From Cupriavidus pauculus (GTDB lineage: Bacteria > Pseudomonadota > Gammaproteobacteria > Burkholderiales > Burkholderiaceae), in the NCBI RefSeq assembly GCF_003854935.1, contig NZ_CP033969.1, forward strand, positions 1,364,001-1,428,000: a stretch of DNA of 64,000 nucleotides, written 5' to 3'. This document shows positions 1 to 8,656 of the stretch, piece after piece (position 1 is the stretch's first letter; each line of letters starts with the position of its first letter). The position numbers and the translations under genes are program-made. The notes under the pieces are model-generated. The model did not search any database. It saw nothing but the letters and a program-made list of their open reading frames with translations, and had not been told where the DNA came from.

Positions 1-1
1 C

Positions 2-232
2 GTGCTGATGGCGCCGTCGGCCCTGCGGGATTCCCGCGCCGTGGTGATGGGCTGCGGCCCCGCCAGCTATCCGCTCCCGGAAGACCTGAGGCTGCTCGTG
101 GAGGACGTGCTGGGCTGCATGCGCGAGGGCCACCTGTCGGTCGACGCCGAGCAGATGGCCATGCAGGAGGTGGCCGCGGCGTGGCGGCGCGTGGGCGAGA
201 CCGGCCAGCGCGTCGTGCTGACGCTGGAGTGA
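2..232 (+). CDS. C-terminal fragment of a probable MDR-family (zinc-type/quinone oxidoreductase-like) dehydrogenase
   Basis: The reading frame is open from the window edge to a TGA at 230-232, so this is the 3' end of a longer gene. The 76 visible residues run from ALRDSRAVVMGCG through PLPEDLRLLVEDVLGCM to a final QRVVLTLE. That order (a 'moves to a different mass' strand, a helix with the R-E-G-H-L turn, then a short C-terminal strand) resembles the end of medium-chain alcohol dehydrogenase/quinone oxidoreductases. No catalytic or cofactor residue lies in this part, so the family call is inference. The GTG at position 2 need not be a start. It converges on rdgC. Confidence 0.45.
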   Translation: MLMAPSALRDSRAVVMGCGPASYPLPEDLRLLVEDVLGCMREGHLSVDAEQMAMQEVAAAWRRVGETGQRVVLTLE

Positions 233-306
233 GCGCGGGCCGGGATCAGGCGGGCCGGGATCAGGCGGGGCGGTGAGGCCGGGGTTGGGACCGGGGTCGG
301 CCGGGG

Positions 307-1242
307 TCAGGCGGCCTTGCGCGGCGCGTCGGTGATGGCCGACTCGGTCTTGCGCTCGCCGCCCAGGGCGTCGGTCAGGTCGGTCAGCAGGCCGGCCAGT
401 TCACCGGCCATCAGCGCGAAGTCGGCGTCGAAGCGCTCGTCCTCGTCGTGCAGCGTGGCGTCGGCCTGTTCCTTGATCACGTCCAGCGGATTCACGCGCT
501 TGACGGCCAGGGCGTCGGTCAGCACGAAGGACACGCGGTCGTTCCACGTCATCGCCAGGCGCGTGCAGCGCTTGCCGGCGGCGATGTGGCGGCGCAGGTC
601 CTCCGGGTCGAGCGGATGGCGGACGTAGCGCACGGTGGCCTTGCTCTCGCTGCTCGACTGCAGCTCGATCTCCTGGTCGACCGTAAAGCCGGCCGGGGCG
701 GTATCGGTGGCCAGCCACTCGGTCATGGCGGCCACCGGCGACAGGTTGACCTGCAGGCCGACCACCGGCAGCGGGTCCAGCGCCTTGAACAGCATGCCGC
801 GTACCTCGTCCGCCTTGGCGGTGCCGGCCGCGTCGATGGCAAGCCAGCCGTTCACGGGATCGATCCAGACGCGCGTGTCGCGGCGGATGCTGAAGGCGCG
901 GGGGAGCAGTTCCTCGGTGACCTGCTCCTTCAGTTCCTTGAGCTGCTTGCGGCCGGGCTTGAAGCCCTGCTGCTCCTCGATCTCGGCGGCACGGGCCTTG
1001 GTGACCTGGTTGACCACGGTGGCGGGCAGCAGCTTCTTCTCGGTGCGCAGCACCAGCAGCATCTGGCGGTTCACGCAGTGCACGAGCTGGCCGTTGTCGC
1101 GCGGCGATGCCCAGCCCTGGGTTTGCATCTCAAGGCTGGTGCCGGGGTAGAACGCATGCTTGGCCAGGCTGGCCTCGACGTCTTCGGCGGAAAGCGTCCA
1201 CGGGGCGGAGAAACGATGAATCTGGAGATTCTTGAACCACAT
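307..1242 (-). CDS. rdgC: Recombination-associated protein RdgC
   Basis: 311 residues, close to the roughly 303 of E. coli RdgC. The N-terminus [11 protein letters not shown] and the later [19 protein letters not shown] segment are characteristic of the family. RdgC forms a ring-shaped dimer around double-stranded DNA and limits RecA-driven recombination; it acts in the cytoplasm on the nucleoid. The ATG at 1240-1242 gives the conserved N-terminus. The C-terminal tail after about residue 295 is variable and charged. The gene is monocistronic, separated from the upstream SYLF gene by a strong terminator at 1319-1370. Confidence 0.95.
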   Translation of the reverse strand: MWFKNLQIHRFSAPWTLSAEDVEASLAKHAFYPGTSLEMQTQGWASPRDNGQLVHCVNRQMLLVLRTEKKLLPATVVNQVTKARAAEIEEQQGFKPGRKQLKELKEQVTEELLPRAFSIRRDTRVWIDPVNGWLAIDAAGTAKADEVRGMLFKALDPLPVVGLQVNLSPVAAMTEWLATDTAPAGFTVDQEIELQSSSESKATVRYVRHPLDPEDLRRHIAAGKRCTRLAMTWNDRVSFVLTDALAVKRVNPLDVIKEQADATLHDEDERFDADFALMAGELAGLLTDLTDALGGERKTESAITDAPRKAA

Positions 1243-1318
1243 GAGAATTCGGCCTCGCGTACGGTTGGAATTGGCAAGGCACGCATTCTAACGGCTCGGG
1301 CGGCAGGTGGGCGGCCAA

Positions 1319-1370
1319 GAAAAAATGGCGTCCCGGATGCGGCATCGGAATGCCGCACCCGGGACGCCAT
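1319..1370 (-). terminator. Rho-independent terminator of the SYLF-domain gene
   Basis: Read on the minus strand, a long near-perfect hairpin (ATGGCGTCCCGG paired with CCGGGACGCCAT, inner arms TGCGGCAT/ATGCCGCA) is followed by a run of T at 1325-1320. It lies 34 bases after the stop of the SYLF gene and before rdgC. Confidence 0.85.
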
Positions 1371-1404
1371 GTGGCGGTGGCCGGCGCGGTGGCCGGCCCG
1401 GCCG

Positions 1405-2004
1405 TCAGATGTCGAGCTTCGAGATCTTCGTGCCTTCCAGGCTCAGGCCGGCCATCACGCCGGCGTTGGTCATGGCAAAGCCGATGATCGGCTGCTGGGC
1501 CGTGTTGGTATCGATCTGGCCGTTCGCGCCGATGGTGGCCAGAGCCACCGTGGCGTCGGCGCCGACCTGCCAGCCGCTGCTGCGCACGAACTTGTCGTAG
1601 GCTTCCTGCGTCATGAACATCAGCACGAAGGCCTTGGACTGGGCGCCGATCTGCCAGCCGATGGAGCCGGAAATGGCACGGTAGTAGCCACGGTTGGCGC
1701 CGCCCGAACGCAGCACGCCGTCGCCATACTCGCCCCCGACGATAAAGCCGGCGGACAGCAGTTTCGGGAAAATCAGGATGCCCTTGGCTTTGGCGCCAAG
1801 GTCGCGCGCACCGCTGGCCGTCGCATACAGACGGTTCAGCGTATCGGTGGCGCCAGTATCGATCTCGCGACGCTTGGACGCGCTATCGCCAGAGTCCTTG
1901 GGACCGGTCACGCTGCAGCCCGTCAGCGACAGCGCGCCCAAAGAAAGACCAGTAAGGCCGACAAGCCCAGCACTGCCGGCGGACAGGAAGGTTCGACGTT
2001 TCAT
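1405..2004 (-). CDS. SYLF/YSC84-domain lipoprotein, probably lipid-binding
   Basis: 199 residues from ATG 2002-2004, chosen because GGAGGAAAT precedes it and it starts an export signal. The signal carries KRRTFLSAG, a twin-arginine-like motif, then a hydrophobic stretch and lipobox LTGC with Cys30, so a Tat-exported lipoprotein is likely. The mature part (AKGILIFPKLLSAGFIVGG, GGANRGYYRAISGSIGWQ, and a final GVMAGLSLEGTKI) is the SYLF (Ysc84) fold known from lipid-binding proteins. The precise role in bacteria is not established. Single gene with its own terminator. Confidence 0.85.
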   Translation of the reverse strand: MKRRTFLSAGSAGLVGLTGLSLGALSLTGCSVTGPKDSGDSASKRREIDTGATDTLNRLYATASGARDLGAKAKGILIFPKLLSAGFIVGGEYGDGVLRSGGANRGYYRAISGSIGWQIGAQSKAFVLMFMTQEAYDKFVRSSGWQVGADATVALATIGANGQIDTNTAQQPIIGFAMTNAGVMAGLSLEGTKISKLDI

Positions 2005-2210
2005 TATTTCCTCCAGGAGGGGGTCATGTGTTGCAACCGCCTCTACAGCATAGGCGGACAAGCCACATCCGCAAATGCGATTTTGTCTGACAAGGGGGGG
2101 AGGGGGCTCTGACATGACATAGTCATACTTTCTTGCAAAATCAGGGAACCGCGACAGGAACCCCGCTTGCCAAGCCCGGTCTTTGGTGCATGCCAACGCC
2201 AACCGCCCCC

Positions 2211-2714
2211 ATGACGATCTCCACCCGCTCCAACATTTCTGGTATTTCTTCCGCCGCCCCGACCGTCGGGCATGCTGCGTCGCAGCGTCCCCGTCGATGG
2301 GTGCGCCTTGGTGCCGCCGTAACGCCGCTGGTGGCCCTGTTGCTGGCGGCCTGCGGCTCGGCCCCGACTGTCGAGTCGCCCGAGGCCAAGCAGGAAGTGG
2401 CCCAGATGAATTCAGGTTGGCAGGCCGAGCGCGCCAAGTACATGGATTGCGTCCAGGACAAGGCCAGCGACGGCGCCAAGGGCAAGGGCACGTCCAAGGA
2501 CGTGGCCGCCGGTGCCATCGACGCGTGCAAGGATCAGCTGAAGGTCATGCACGACGCCTTCCAGTCGTACCTTTCCGCCCAGATGAGTAGCGCCCACGGC
2601 CAGAACAGCGCCCGCCAGGCGGCCGACCGCGTGACCACCGACACGCGCGAAAAGGCGCGTACCTATCTGACGCGCTACGTCGAGGTCGAGCGCTACAAGG
2701 CCGGCCAGCGCTGA
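2211..2714 (+). CDS. Small lipoprotein of unknown function
   Basis: The protein has a hydrophobic stretch GAAVTPLVALLLAACGS ending in a lipobox, so the mature chain begins at the Cys (residue 48 from this start). The mature part of about 120 residues is helical, charged and contains MDCVQDK and IDACKDQ, two cysteines that could pair. The start is uncertain: ATG at 2190 or 2211 gives an unusually long n-region, while GTG at 2301 would give a compact 17-residue lipoprotein signal. None has a clear ribosome site. Family not recognised; outer- or inner-membrane anchored protein is the safe description. Confidence 0.7.
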   Translation: MTISTRSNISGISSAAPTVGHAASQRPRRWVRLGAAVTPLVALLLAACGSAPTVESPEAKQEVAQMNSGWQAERAKYMDCVQDKASDGAKGKGTSKDVAAGAIDACKDQLKVMHDAFQSYLSAQMSSAHGQNSARQAADRVTTDTREKARTYLTRYVEVERYKAGQR

Positions 2715-2716
2715 CC

Positions 2717-2752
2717 CCGCGGATCCCGCTGATCCCCCCTGATCCCCTGATC
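2717..2752. repeat. Short direct repeat of (c)tgatccc
   Basis: Immediately after the lipoprotein stop, GATCCC recurs four times at irregular 7-11 base spacing between the two convergent genes. Probably simple-sequence drift; no hairpin with a T-run is visible. Confidence 0.5.
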
Positions 2753-2754
2753 CA

Positions 2755-3588
2755 TTACAGCATCGCCAGCGGCTGCGCGTGGCGCGGCGGCGGGAACAGC
2801 GCGTCCAGTTCGTCCAGTTGCTCGGGAGTCAGCGTGATTTCCAGCGCCCGGACGTTCTCGCGCAACCGGTCCCGCTGGCTGGTCTTCGGGATGGCGATGA
2901 TGTCGTCGGTCCGCAGCAGCCACGCCAGCGCGGCCTGGGCCGGCGTCATGCCGTGCCGCTCGGCAAAGCGCCGCAGGCCGGCGTTGCGTAACAGCCGGGC
3001 CTGCTCGATGGGCGAGTAGGCCATCACCGGCACGTTGCGTTCGCGCAACCATGGCAGCAGGTCGAACTCGATGCCGCGCCGGCTCAGGTTGTAGAGCAAC
3101 TGGTTGACGGCCACGGCGTCGCCGCCGGGCACGTCGCAAAAAGCTTCCATATCGTCGAGGTCGAGGTTGCTGACGCCGAAATACCGTATCTTGCCGGCGG
3201 CCTGCAGCGCCTGGAACGCCTCGATCGTCTCCTCGAACGGTACGTCGCCGCGCCAGTGCAGCAGGTACAGGTCCAGCCGGTCGGTGCCCAGTCGGCGCAG
3301 GCTGCGCTCGCACGCGGCCACGGCGCCCTTGCGGCTGGCGTTGTGCGGATAGACCTTGCTGACCAGGAACGCCTCGTCGCGACGGCCGGCCAGCGCCTCG
3401 CCGATCAGCGATTCCGACAAGCCCTCGCCATACATCTCGGCCGTGTCCACCAGCCGCAGGCCCAGGTCCAGGCCCATCCGGAGCGTGGCGATCTCCTCTG
3501 CGCGCGTGCCGCGGTCGTCGCCCATGTTCCAGGTGCCCATGCCCAGCGCGGGAACGCGCTCGCCGCCGGGTAGCGTGACTTGCTTCAT
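2755..3588 (-). CDS. Aldo/keto reductase family oxidoreductase
   Basis: 277 residues, a full-length AKR (TIM barrel, NADPH-dependent carbonyl reductase). The catalytic tetrad is visible: Asp48 and Tyr53 (LVDTAEMYG), Lys78 (FLVSKVYPHNAS) and His111 (LYLLHWRG). The NADPH-binding IPKTSQRDRLREN motif lies near the C-terminus, and FGVSNLDLDD is the typical strand 6 signature. The physiological substrate cannot be told from sequence; close relatives are often annotated YeaE-like methylglyoxal reductases. Stand-alone gene, convergent with the small lipoprotein upstream in coordinates. Confidence 0.92.
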   Translation of the reverse strand: MKQVTLPGGERVPALGMGTWNMGDDRGTRAEEIATLRMGLDLGLRLVDTAEMYGEGLSESLIGEALAGRRDEAFLVSKVYPHNASRKGAVAACERSLRRLGTDRLDLYLLHWRGDVPFEETIEAFQALQAAGKIRYFGVSNLDLDDMEAFCDVPGGDAVAVNQLLYNLSRRGIEFDLLPWLRERNVPVMAYSPIEQARLLRNAGLRRFAERHGMTPAQAALAWLLRTDDIIAIPKTSQRDRLRENVRALEITLTPEQLDELDALFPPPRHAQPLAML

Positions 3589-3713
3589 GCGATGCCTCCG
3601 GTATCGGGAAATCCGCCCTCCACACTAGTTAACATCGCTGCGCGGCACAAGCACGCCGCCCGCACGGCACTTTTGACCGGGGCGATGGAATGGCCGGCGC
3701 CCCGGCCGCCTGC

Positions 3714-4112
3714 TCAACGGTGCTGGTGCCGGTACTCCTGCGTCCGGCCGCCATAGCCGTAGGCCGCCGCGCGCGCGTCGATGACGTGGATATACGAGAC
3801 CTCGTTCACGTCGCCAATCAGCTCGGACAGCGCCGCGAACGCCTGCCGCAGGTAGTCGGCTTTCTCGGCCTTGGTGTTCGTCTCGTCGGTCACGCTGATA
3901 TCGAGCTGGAACGCGTTGCGACCCGTCTCACGCGCCGACAGCGGCTGGCCGCCGATGAACCACTGCTCGCGCGGGATGAACGTCACGGTCGTGGCGATGA
4001 CTGGCGCTTCCTTGCCCAGCACGCGCTGGGTCAGTTCGCCCACCGTGGCAACGGCGCGGCGCATCAGGTCGGTATCGGGCTGGCCGGAAATCTGCAGGGA
4101 AACGTGGGGCAT
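3714..4112 (-). CDS. Tautomerase family protein
   Basis: 132 residues beginning MPHVSLQISG, so Pro becomes the N-terminal residue after Met removal, the general base of the 4-oxalocrotonate tautomerase superfamily. The length (about twice the 62-residue classic subunit) and FIPREQWFIGG segment fit a fused or long-subunit tautomerase. The start is set by AAGGAG eight bases ahead of ATG 4110-4112. The gene is divergent from a LysR regulator with 166 bases between starts, which suggests that regulator controls it. Substrate unknown. Confidence 0.85.
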   Translation of the reverse strand: MPHVSLQISGQPDTDLMRRAVATVGELTQRVLGKEAPVIATTVTFIPREQWFIGGQPLSARETGRNAFQLDISVTDETNTKAEKADYLRQAFAALSELIGDVNEVSYIHVIDARAAAYGYGGRTQEYRHQHR

Positions 4113-4278
4113 GACGGGCTCCTTTCGGGTGGATGGATGCGCGTTGCCGCTGCGCCCGTTGGCGGGCTCTGGCGGCTGCGGTAACGCTATCGTAGGCGTC
4201 TCCTTGCCATCGGAAAAGCGGGAATATACGATTGCATGTATCGGGTAATCCGAAACATCGGAAAGGCAGGCGGCGATC
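4113..4278. promoter_or_regulatory. Divergent promoter region between tautomerase and LysR-type regulator
   Basis: 166 bases separate the two divergent starts. It includes an A/T-richer stretch near 4195-4262 (gaatatacgattgcatgtat and nearby) in otherwise GC-rich DNA, with an imperfect repeat of ATCGG(N)TAATCCGA type at 4241-4262. This is where a LysR box would be expected; the exact site is inference. Confidence 0.4.
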
Positions 4279-5172
4279 ATGCGTGGATTCGAGACAGACC
4301 AGCTCCGGACGTTCGTGGCGGTGGCGGAAAGCGGCAGCCTGTCGGCGGCGGCGCCGCGCCTTTTCCTGTCGCAATCGTCGGTCAGCGAGCAGTTGCGCAA
4401 GCTGGAGGCGCGCGCCGGCGTGCCGCTGCTGACGCGCGGCAAGCGGGGCGCCGCGCTGACGCCGGCGGGGGCGCGGCTGCTGGACTACGCGCGGCGCATC
4501 CTGTCGCTGAACGAGCAGGCCATGGCCGAACTGCGCGGCCAGACGCTGGATGGTGAGCTGCGGCTGGCCGTGACCGACTACTTCCGCCCCGGCGAGATTG
4601 CCGGCATGCTGCGCCGGCTGCGCGACCGCTATCCCTATCTGAAACTGCACGTCACGGTGATGAAGAGCGCCGCCATCGAGGCGGCGGCCGACTTGGACAC
4701 GTTCGACATCGGCCTGAGCATGCGGCTGATCGGCGCGCGCGGCCCGGAGGCCCGGCGCGAGGGCGCGGCGCGCGGCGGCACGGTGCTGCGGCGCGAGGCG
4801 CTGGCGTGGGTGGCGGCGCCCGAGATTGCGCAGGCGCCGCAGCCCACGCTGCCGCTGGTGCTGCTGCCCGACTCGTGCTCGCTGCACCAGTTCGTGGTGC
4901 AGTTGCTGATGCGCCGCCGGCGCGAGTTCGACATCGCTCATTCGGCGTCGGGGGTGGCCGGGCTGCATCTGGCGCTGGCGGCCGGGCTCGGTGTGTCGTG
5001 CCTGAACACGTCGGCCATCGGGCCCGGCGTGATGCCGGTGGACGCCGCCGACGCGAGCGGCTGGAAGCTGCCGGCGCTGCCGTCGGTCGAGTTCTATCTA
5101 CTGGCCCCGCGGCGCGGGGAGGGCGAGTTCATCGAACAGGCCAGGCAGGCGCTGGCCGAGCAGTTCGGCTGA
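4279..5172 (+). CDS. LysR-family transcriptional regulator
   Basis: 297 residues. N-terminal winged helix-turn-helix (residues about 8-65: FVAVAESGSLSAAAPRLFLSQSSVSEQLRKLE) followed by the effector-binding periplasmic-binding-protein fold (from about residue 92, ELRLAVTDYFRPGEIAG). The recognition helix has AAPRLFLSQ where most relatives have AA..L..TQ. Divergent from the tautomerase gene, its likely target. It is convergent with the Bug-family gene and shares a bidirectional terminator at 5187-5212. Effector unknown. Confidence 0.92.
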   Translation: MRGFETDQLRTFVAVAESGSLSAAAPRLFLSQSSVSEQLRKLEARAGVPLLTRGKRGAALTPAGARLLDYARRILSLNEQAMAELRGQTLDGELRLAVTDYFRPGEIAGMLRRLRDRYPYLKLHVTVMKSAAIEAAADLDTFDIGLSMRLIGARGPEARREGAARGGTVLRREALAWVAAPEIAQAPQPTLPLVLLPDSCSLHQFVVQLLMRRRREFDIAHSASGVAGLHLALAAGLGVSCLNTSAIGPGVMPVDAADASGWKLPALPSVEFYLLAPRRGEGEFIEQARQALAEQFG

Positions 5173-5186
5173 AGCGGCGACGCCCA

Positions 5187-5212
5187 ACAAAAAGGCCCGC
5201 ATGGAGCGGGCC
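5187..5212 (-). terminator. Terminator of the Bug-family gene (may act on both strands)
   Basis: Stem GGCCCGC (5194-5200) and GCGGGCC (5206-5212) with a 5-base loop. On the minus strand it is followed by TTTTTGTT, a good intrinsic terminator. It sits between two convergent genes. Confidence 0.8.
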
Positions 5213-5247
5213 GTCTGCCAGTGCCTGGGCAAGCCGGGTGCGGTGGC

Positions 5248-6231
5248 TTACTCGGACGTCATGTTGGCGTTCTTGGCGATGCGGCCCAGCCGTTCGCGCT
5301 CGGTCTTGATGAAAGTCACAAAGCTCTCGACCGAACCGCCGGCCGGCTCGATGCCGTTCTGGATCAGCCGGTCGCGGATCTCGGGATTCTGCATCCCGGC
5401 CGTCAACTCGGCGTTGAGCTTCTTGATGATCGCCGGGTCGGTGCCCTTGGGCGCGAAGATGCCGGCCCAATGGCCAATGCGCACCTCGGGCAGACCCTGC
5501 TCGGCCGTGGTCGGGATGTTCGGTGCCGCCGGCATCTTCTTGTCCCAGGTGGCACCCAGCGCCTTGAGCTTGCCCGCCTTGATCTGGGGCAAGACCACGA
5601 TCGACGCCTCCGACGTTGCCGCCACCTGTCCACCAATCACCGCGGTAATGCTTTCCGACCCGCTCTTGTAGGGCACCACGGTGAGCTGGGCACCCTTTTC
5701 CTTAAGCATTTCTTCGACGAAGTGCGGCGTGCTGCCGCTGCCGGCCGTGGCAAACGGCACGCCACCCTGCTTCTTCGAGTACTCGACCAGTTCCTTGACG
5801 TTGTTCACCGGCAGCGACGGCGACGCCACGATCACCGACGGGCTGACCGCGATCAGGCCGACCGGCACGAGGTCGTCCGGCTGGTACGGCATCTTGGTGC
5901 GGATCAGGCTGTTGGTGACGGTGCCCACGGCGCCCACCAGGAACGTGTAGCCGTCGGGCTTGCTCTTGGCCACGTAGTCGGCGCCGACAATGCCGCCGGC
6001 ACCGGGACGGTTCTCGATCACCACCGGCTGGCCGATGCGCTTGCTCACCGCCTCGGCGCCGGCCCGCGCCACGAGGTCGTTGGCGCCGCCGGCCGTGAAC
6101 GGCACGACGAACTTGATCACATGGTTGGGCCAGGCGTCTGCGGCGTGGGCGGTGGTGGCCACCAGCGAGACGGCGGCAAGCGCCAGGGCCAGGGTGCGGC
6201 GGCGCGGGGAAAAGCGCAGGGGGGAATGCAT
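5248..6231 (-). CDS. Bug/TctC-family periplasmic substrate-binding protein
   Basis: 327 residues from ATG 6229-6231, which has CTGGAG upstream and starts a signal peptide (RRRTLALALAAVSLVATTAHA, cut after about residue 30). The mature protein shows Bug hallmarks: WPNHVIKFVVPFTAGGANDLVAR, IGQPVVIENRPGAGGIVGADYVAKSKPDGYT and a final strand-helix tail. Bug proteins bind small carboxylates for tripartite tricarboxylate transporters but many, as here, are orphans with no TctAB genes beside them. They are greatly expanded in Bordetella and Cupriavidus. The ligand is unknown. Confidence 0.92.
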   Translation of the reverse strand: MHSPLRFSPRRRTLALALAAVSLVATTAHAADAWPNHVIKFVVPFTAGGANDLVARAGAEAVSKRIGQPVVIENRPGAGGIVGADYVAKSKPDGYTFLVGAVGTVTNSLIRTKMPYQPDDLVPVGLIAVSPSVIVASPSLPVNNVKELVEYSKKQGGVPFATAGSGSTPHFVEEMLKEKGAQLTVVPYKSGSESITAVIGGQVAATSEASIVVLPQIKAGKLKALGATWDKKMPAAPNIPTTAEQGLPEVRIGHWAGIFAPKGTDPAIIKKLNAELTAGMQNPEIRDRLIQNGIEPAGGSVESFVTFIKTERERLGRIAKNANMTSE

Positions 6232-6434
6232 GATCGGTCTCCAGTCTTTGTCGTAGCCCATTCGGGGCTTTTGATCTTACCGATCGAACCTGTCAGTTGG
6301 CTGTAGGACGGCGTGGCTTGCGGCCGACCTGCCGGGGGGCGGCAGGGGCGGGAAAGTCGGGACGGAGGCGCGGCCGGGTGGGCAGGGAAAGGAAGCGGGC
6401 AGCGGGGCGGCAGCGGCCCCGCTCCCGCGCGGCG

Positions 6435-6908
6435 TCACGGCTGGCGCACCCAGGTCTGGGTCCGGCCGATCAGGCTGATGCCGATGAAGCCGCGCACGTT
6501 GAGCTTCTTGCCGTCGTCGGCCATCGACATCTTGCACTTGTAGAGCTTGCCGGTCTCCGGGTCCAGGATCTCGCCACCGGTCCACTCGTTGTCGCCCGTC
6601 TTGCGCAGCCCGGTCAGCAGCGTCATGCCGATGATGGGCTGGTCCTTGCGCGCGTCGTTGCATTTGTCGCACACCTTGGGCGGACCTTCGGACGGCACCA
6701 GGCTCTTCACGAGCTTGCCGCTGTACACGCCGTCCTTCTCCGAGATCTCGATCACGCCGCGCGGCTTGCCGGTGGCGTCGTCGATCGTGTGCCAGGTGCC
6801 GGCCGGCGTCGACTGCGCCATGGCGAAGGTGCTGGCGGTGAACGCCGCGGCAAACAGCGCGGCGCGGGCGGTGGTGCGAAGCAGGGCGCGGGGGGCGGTC
6901 ATGCGCAT
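6435..6908 (-). CDS. DUF2147 domain-containing exported protein
   Basis: 157 residues from ATG 6906-6908 (a second in-frame ATG lies at 6902); CTGGAG precedes it. Signal peptide of about 32 residues ending ASTFAMAQS. The mature part starts TPAGTWHTIDDATGKPRGVIEISEKDGVYSGKL, the DUF2147 signature, and has a conserved CDKC pair plus KLYKCKM near the end. Likely periplasmic beta-barrel-like small protein. Function in the family is not known. It is monocistronic and reads away from the gene-free region. Confidence 0.88.
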   Translation of the reverse strand: MRMTAPRALLRTTARAALFAAAFTASTFAMAQSTPAGTWHTIDDATGKPRGVIEISEKDGVYSGKLVKSLVPSEGPPKVCDKCNDARKDQPIIGMTLLTGLRKTGDNEWTGGEILDPETGKLYKCKMSMADDGKKLNVRGFIGISLIGRTQTWVRQP

Positions 6909-8656
6909 GAAAGTCTCCAGGTTCAGTGTTTCCGCGACGGCGGATTCGCCAGGTCGCGGCGCGGGTGGTGTCGGCTGTACGGCGGCGGACGCCTCTGCAG
7001 GTCTGACGTGCAAGCCGTACAAGGCGAGCAGGATATCCGCACGCGGCCCGGATGGTTGCACGGGCCGGTGCTGCACCGATGCCCACCGGTCGGCGTCTTT
7101 GCCGCGCGACGCCAATCTACTGGCGCCGCCCGGACACCGCAACGGCCAACATCCGTTTGCGTACGCACCAGAGCGTAGCGCAAGGGCGGCGCGCATCGCC
7201 CGCCAGCCGGCGCCTGGCGTGGATTTTGTCCTGCAGCAACACGCCCGCGCGGGGCCCACCCGAGGCATTCCTCTAGCCGGCTAAAACGGTGGCGTTGCGG
7301 TGGCGTCGCGGCGCCGCCGGAGGTGGTCGGCATGTCGGCGCGCGCGTCCGCCGATGCATTGGTGAGAACCCGAATGCCATCGCAAGACACGGTCGACGAA
7401 GCGCGCGATGCGCGTGGTGGGTCGACAGGCGATCCGGTGCGCGCGGCGCGTGCGTCGACACATCGTTGTGCATGCCATCGATGTCCAAACGCGGATGCAA
7501 ACACGTGTCGCAGCGACCGACCGTTGCGTGCGCGCATCACTCTTTCGTCGTACTCGCGCAACTGTCGTGTCGATGCACGCGCGGTCAGTCGACGCGATGC
7601 GCGGTGGCATCGCGCGCGTGCCGATCGGTGGTCGATGCGGAAGCGCGTCGGACACGTTGGGGCGCCGATGGACGCGCGTGCCGCAGCCACGCGCAGCGAC
7701 GCGGCAGCGCATCGCGCGCGTGATCGTACGCAGGCCGGAAAGCCACTGTTCATGCGGCTTTCGAGACAGCGCGCGGGTATGCGGATGGTGGTGGCGAGCG
7801 GGTGCGATGCGGTACCCGAGCGGTCGTCCGACGATGCGTGCGCGACGTGCGCGCGCACCGCGCGAGACAGTGTGCGACGCCGTCGAACGCGATCGAAACT
7901 CACGCGCTTCGGAACTTCGATCGACGCGTGAGAGTCGTCATCAGAGAAGGTGTCGATGGTGTCGTCATCGAAGCGCGCGCGTGAAGTAGATCGATTCGAT
8001 CTTGCGCGCAAGTTTTTTTGCACTTTTTTCTTAACATCATCGAACAAACGAATTATGATTCGCCTTGACAAGAGTCTCACTTCATTGCATCGACGTGATT
8101 CGACGAAGCGGGCGTCGCAAGAAGGCAAGCAAGAAGCAACGATGACGCGACGCTTCGGCGCAGTGAATGCGGGTAGCCAGGGAGCACCAGAACTTTGACG
8201 CAGACCGGGCCGATCAGGCTTCTTACAACGCGTGCAGTCTCCTGTGGCCCAGTGACGGGATGGGCGAGCTACCCCCGTAGGATTGCCGTCTGCAGTGCGC
8301 GAGGCCAAGCCCGTGCTGCAGGCAAGCTGACCGATATCTCCTCTTATCAGGCAGCGCGTCGCCACGATGGACGGCGCGGGCCAATCGAATATTCCAGGGC
8401 ACGGCATGCCCCGGAGACCCGCCTGGACGCTGGCGTTGCAGCCCGCGCGCGGATCTTGCGCTGCCGTGAAGACACCGTGCCGCGCCATGCGGGTCGCGGC
8501 CGGTGCCCTGTCACCGAATTCATTAGCGTGCGGTTGACGAAGTGTCGTGCGCCGATGAATCGCTCGCTCGGTTGGGGCCAGGCAGGAACGCGCCTCGGGC
8601 CGGTCGGGTCGTCCATTTAGGTCATTCGATATTTCACGTTAGTGAAGGAGTTATCC
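6909..8656. other. 1.75 kb region with no convincing gene
   Basis: Open frames exist on both strands because stops are rare in GC-rich DNA, but none has the codon bias of the neighbours, a ribosome site or a recognisable domain. 6909-7285 looks like ordinary local DNA. 7290-7990 is a block dense in CGCG, TCGA, CGAT and GCATCG words and poor in GGCC/GCCGG words. 7990-8100 is abruptly A/T-rich (a T7 run at 8012, TTTTTTCTTAACATC) and contains a TTGACA at 8065-8070. 8200-8640 holds short hairpins, for example CTGCAG arms at 8290 and 8322, and leads to the H1-like gene. Confidence 0.6.

Noticed and set aside
7323-7931. 202-codon open frame on the plus strand in the CpG-rich block
   Set aside because: Third codon positions are not strongly G/C as in true genes here, and no motif is visible.
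8190-8350. Possible 6S, SRP or RNase P RNA upstream of the H1-like gene
   Set aside because: None of the sequence signatures of these RNAs were seen; only generic hairpins remain.
6923-8488. 521-codon open frame on the minus strand across the gene-free block
   Set aside because: No ribosome site, no domain, Arg/Ser-rich composition and weak third-position G/C bias; long open frames arise by chance in GC-rich DNA.
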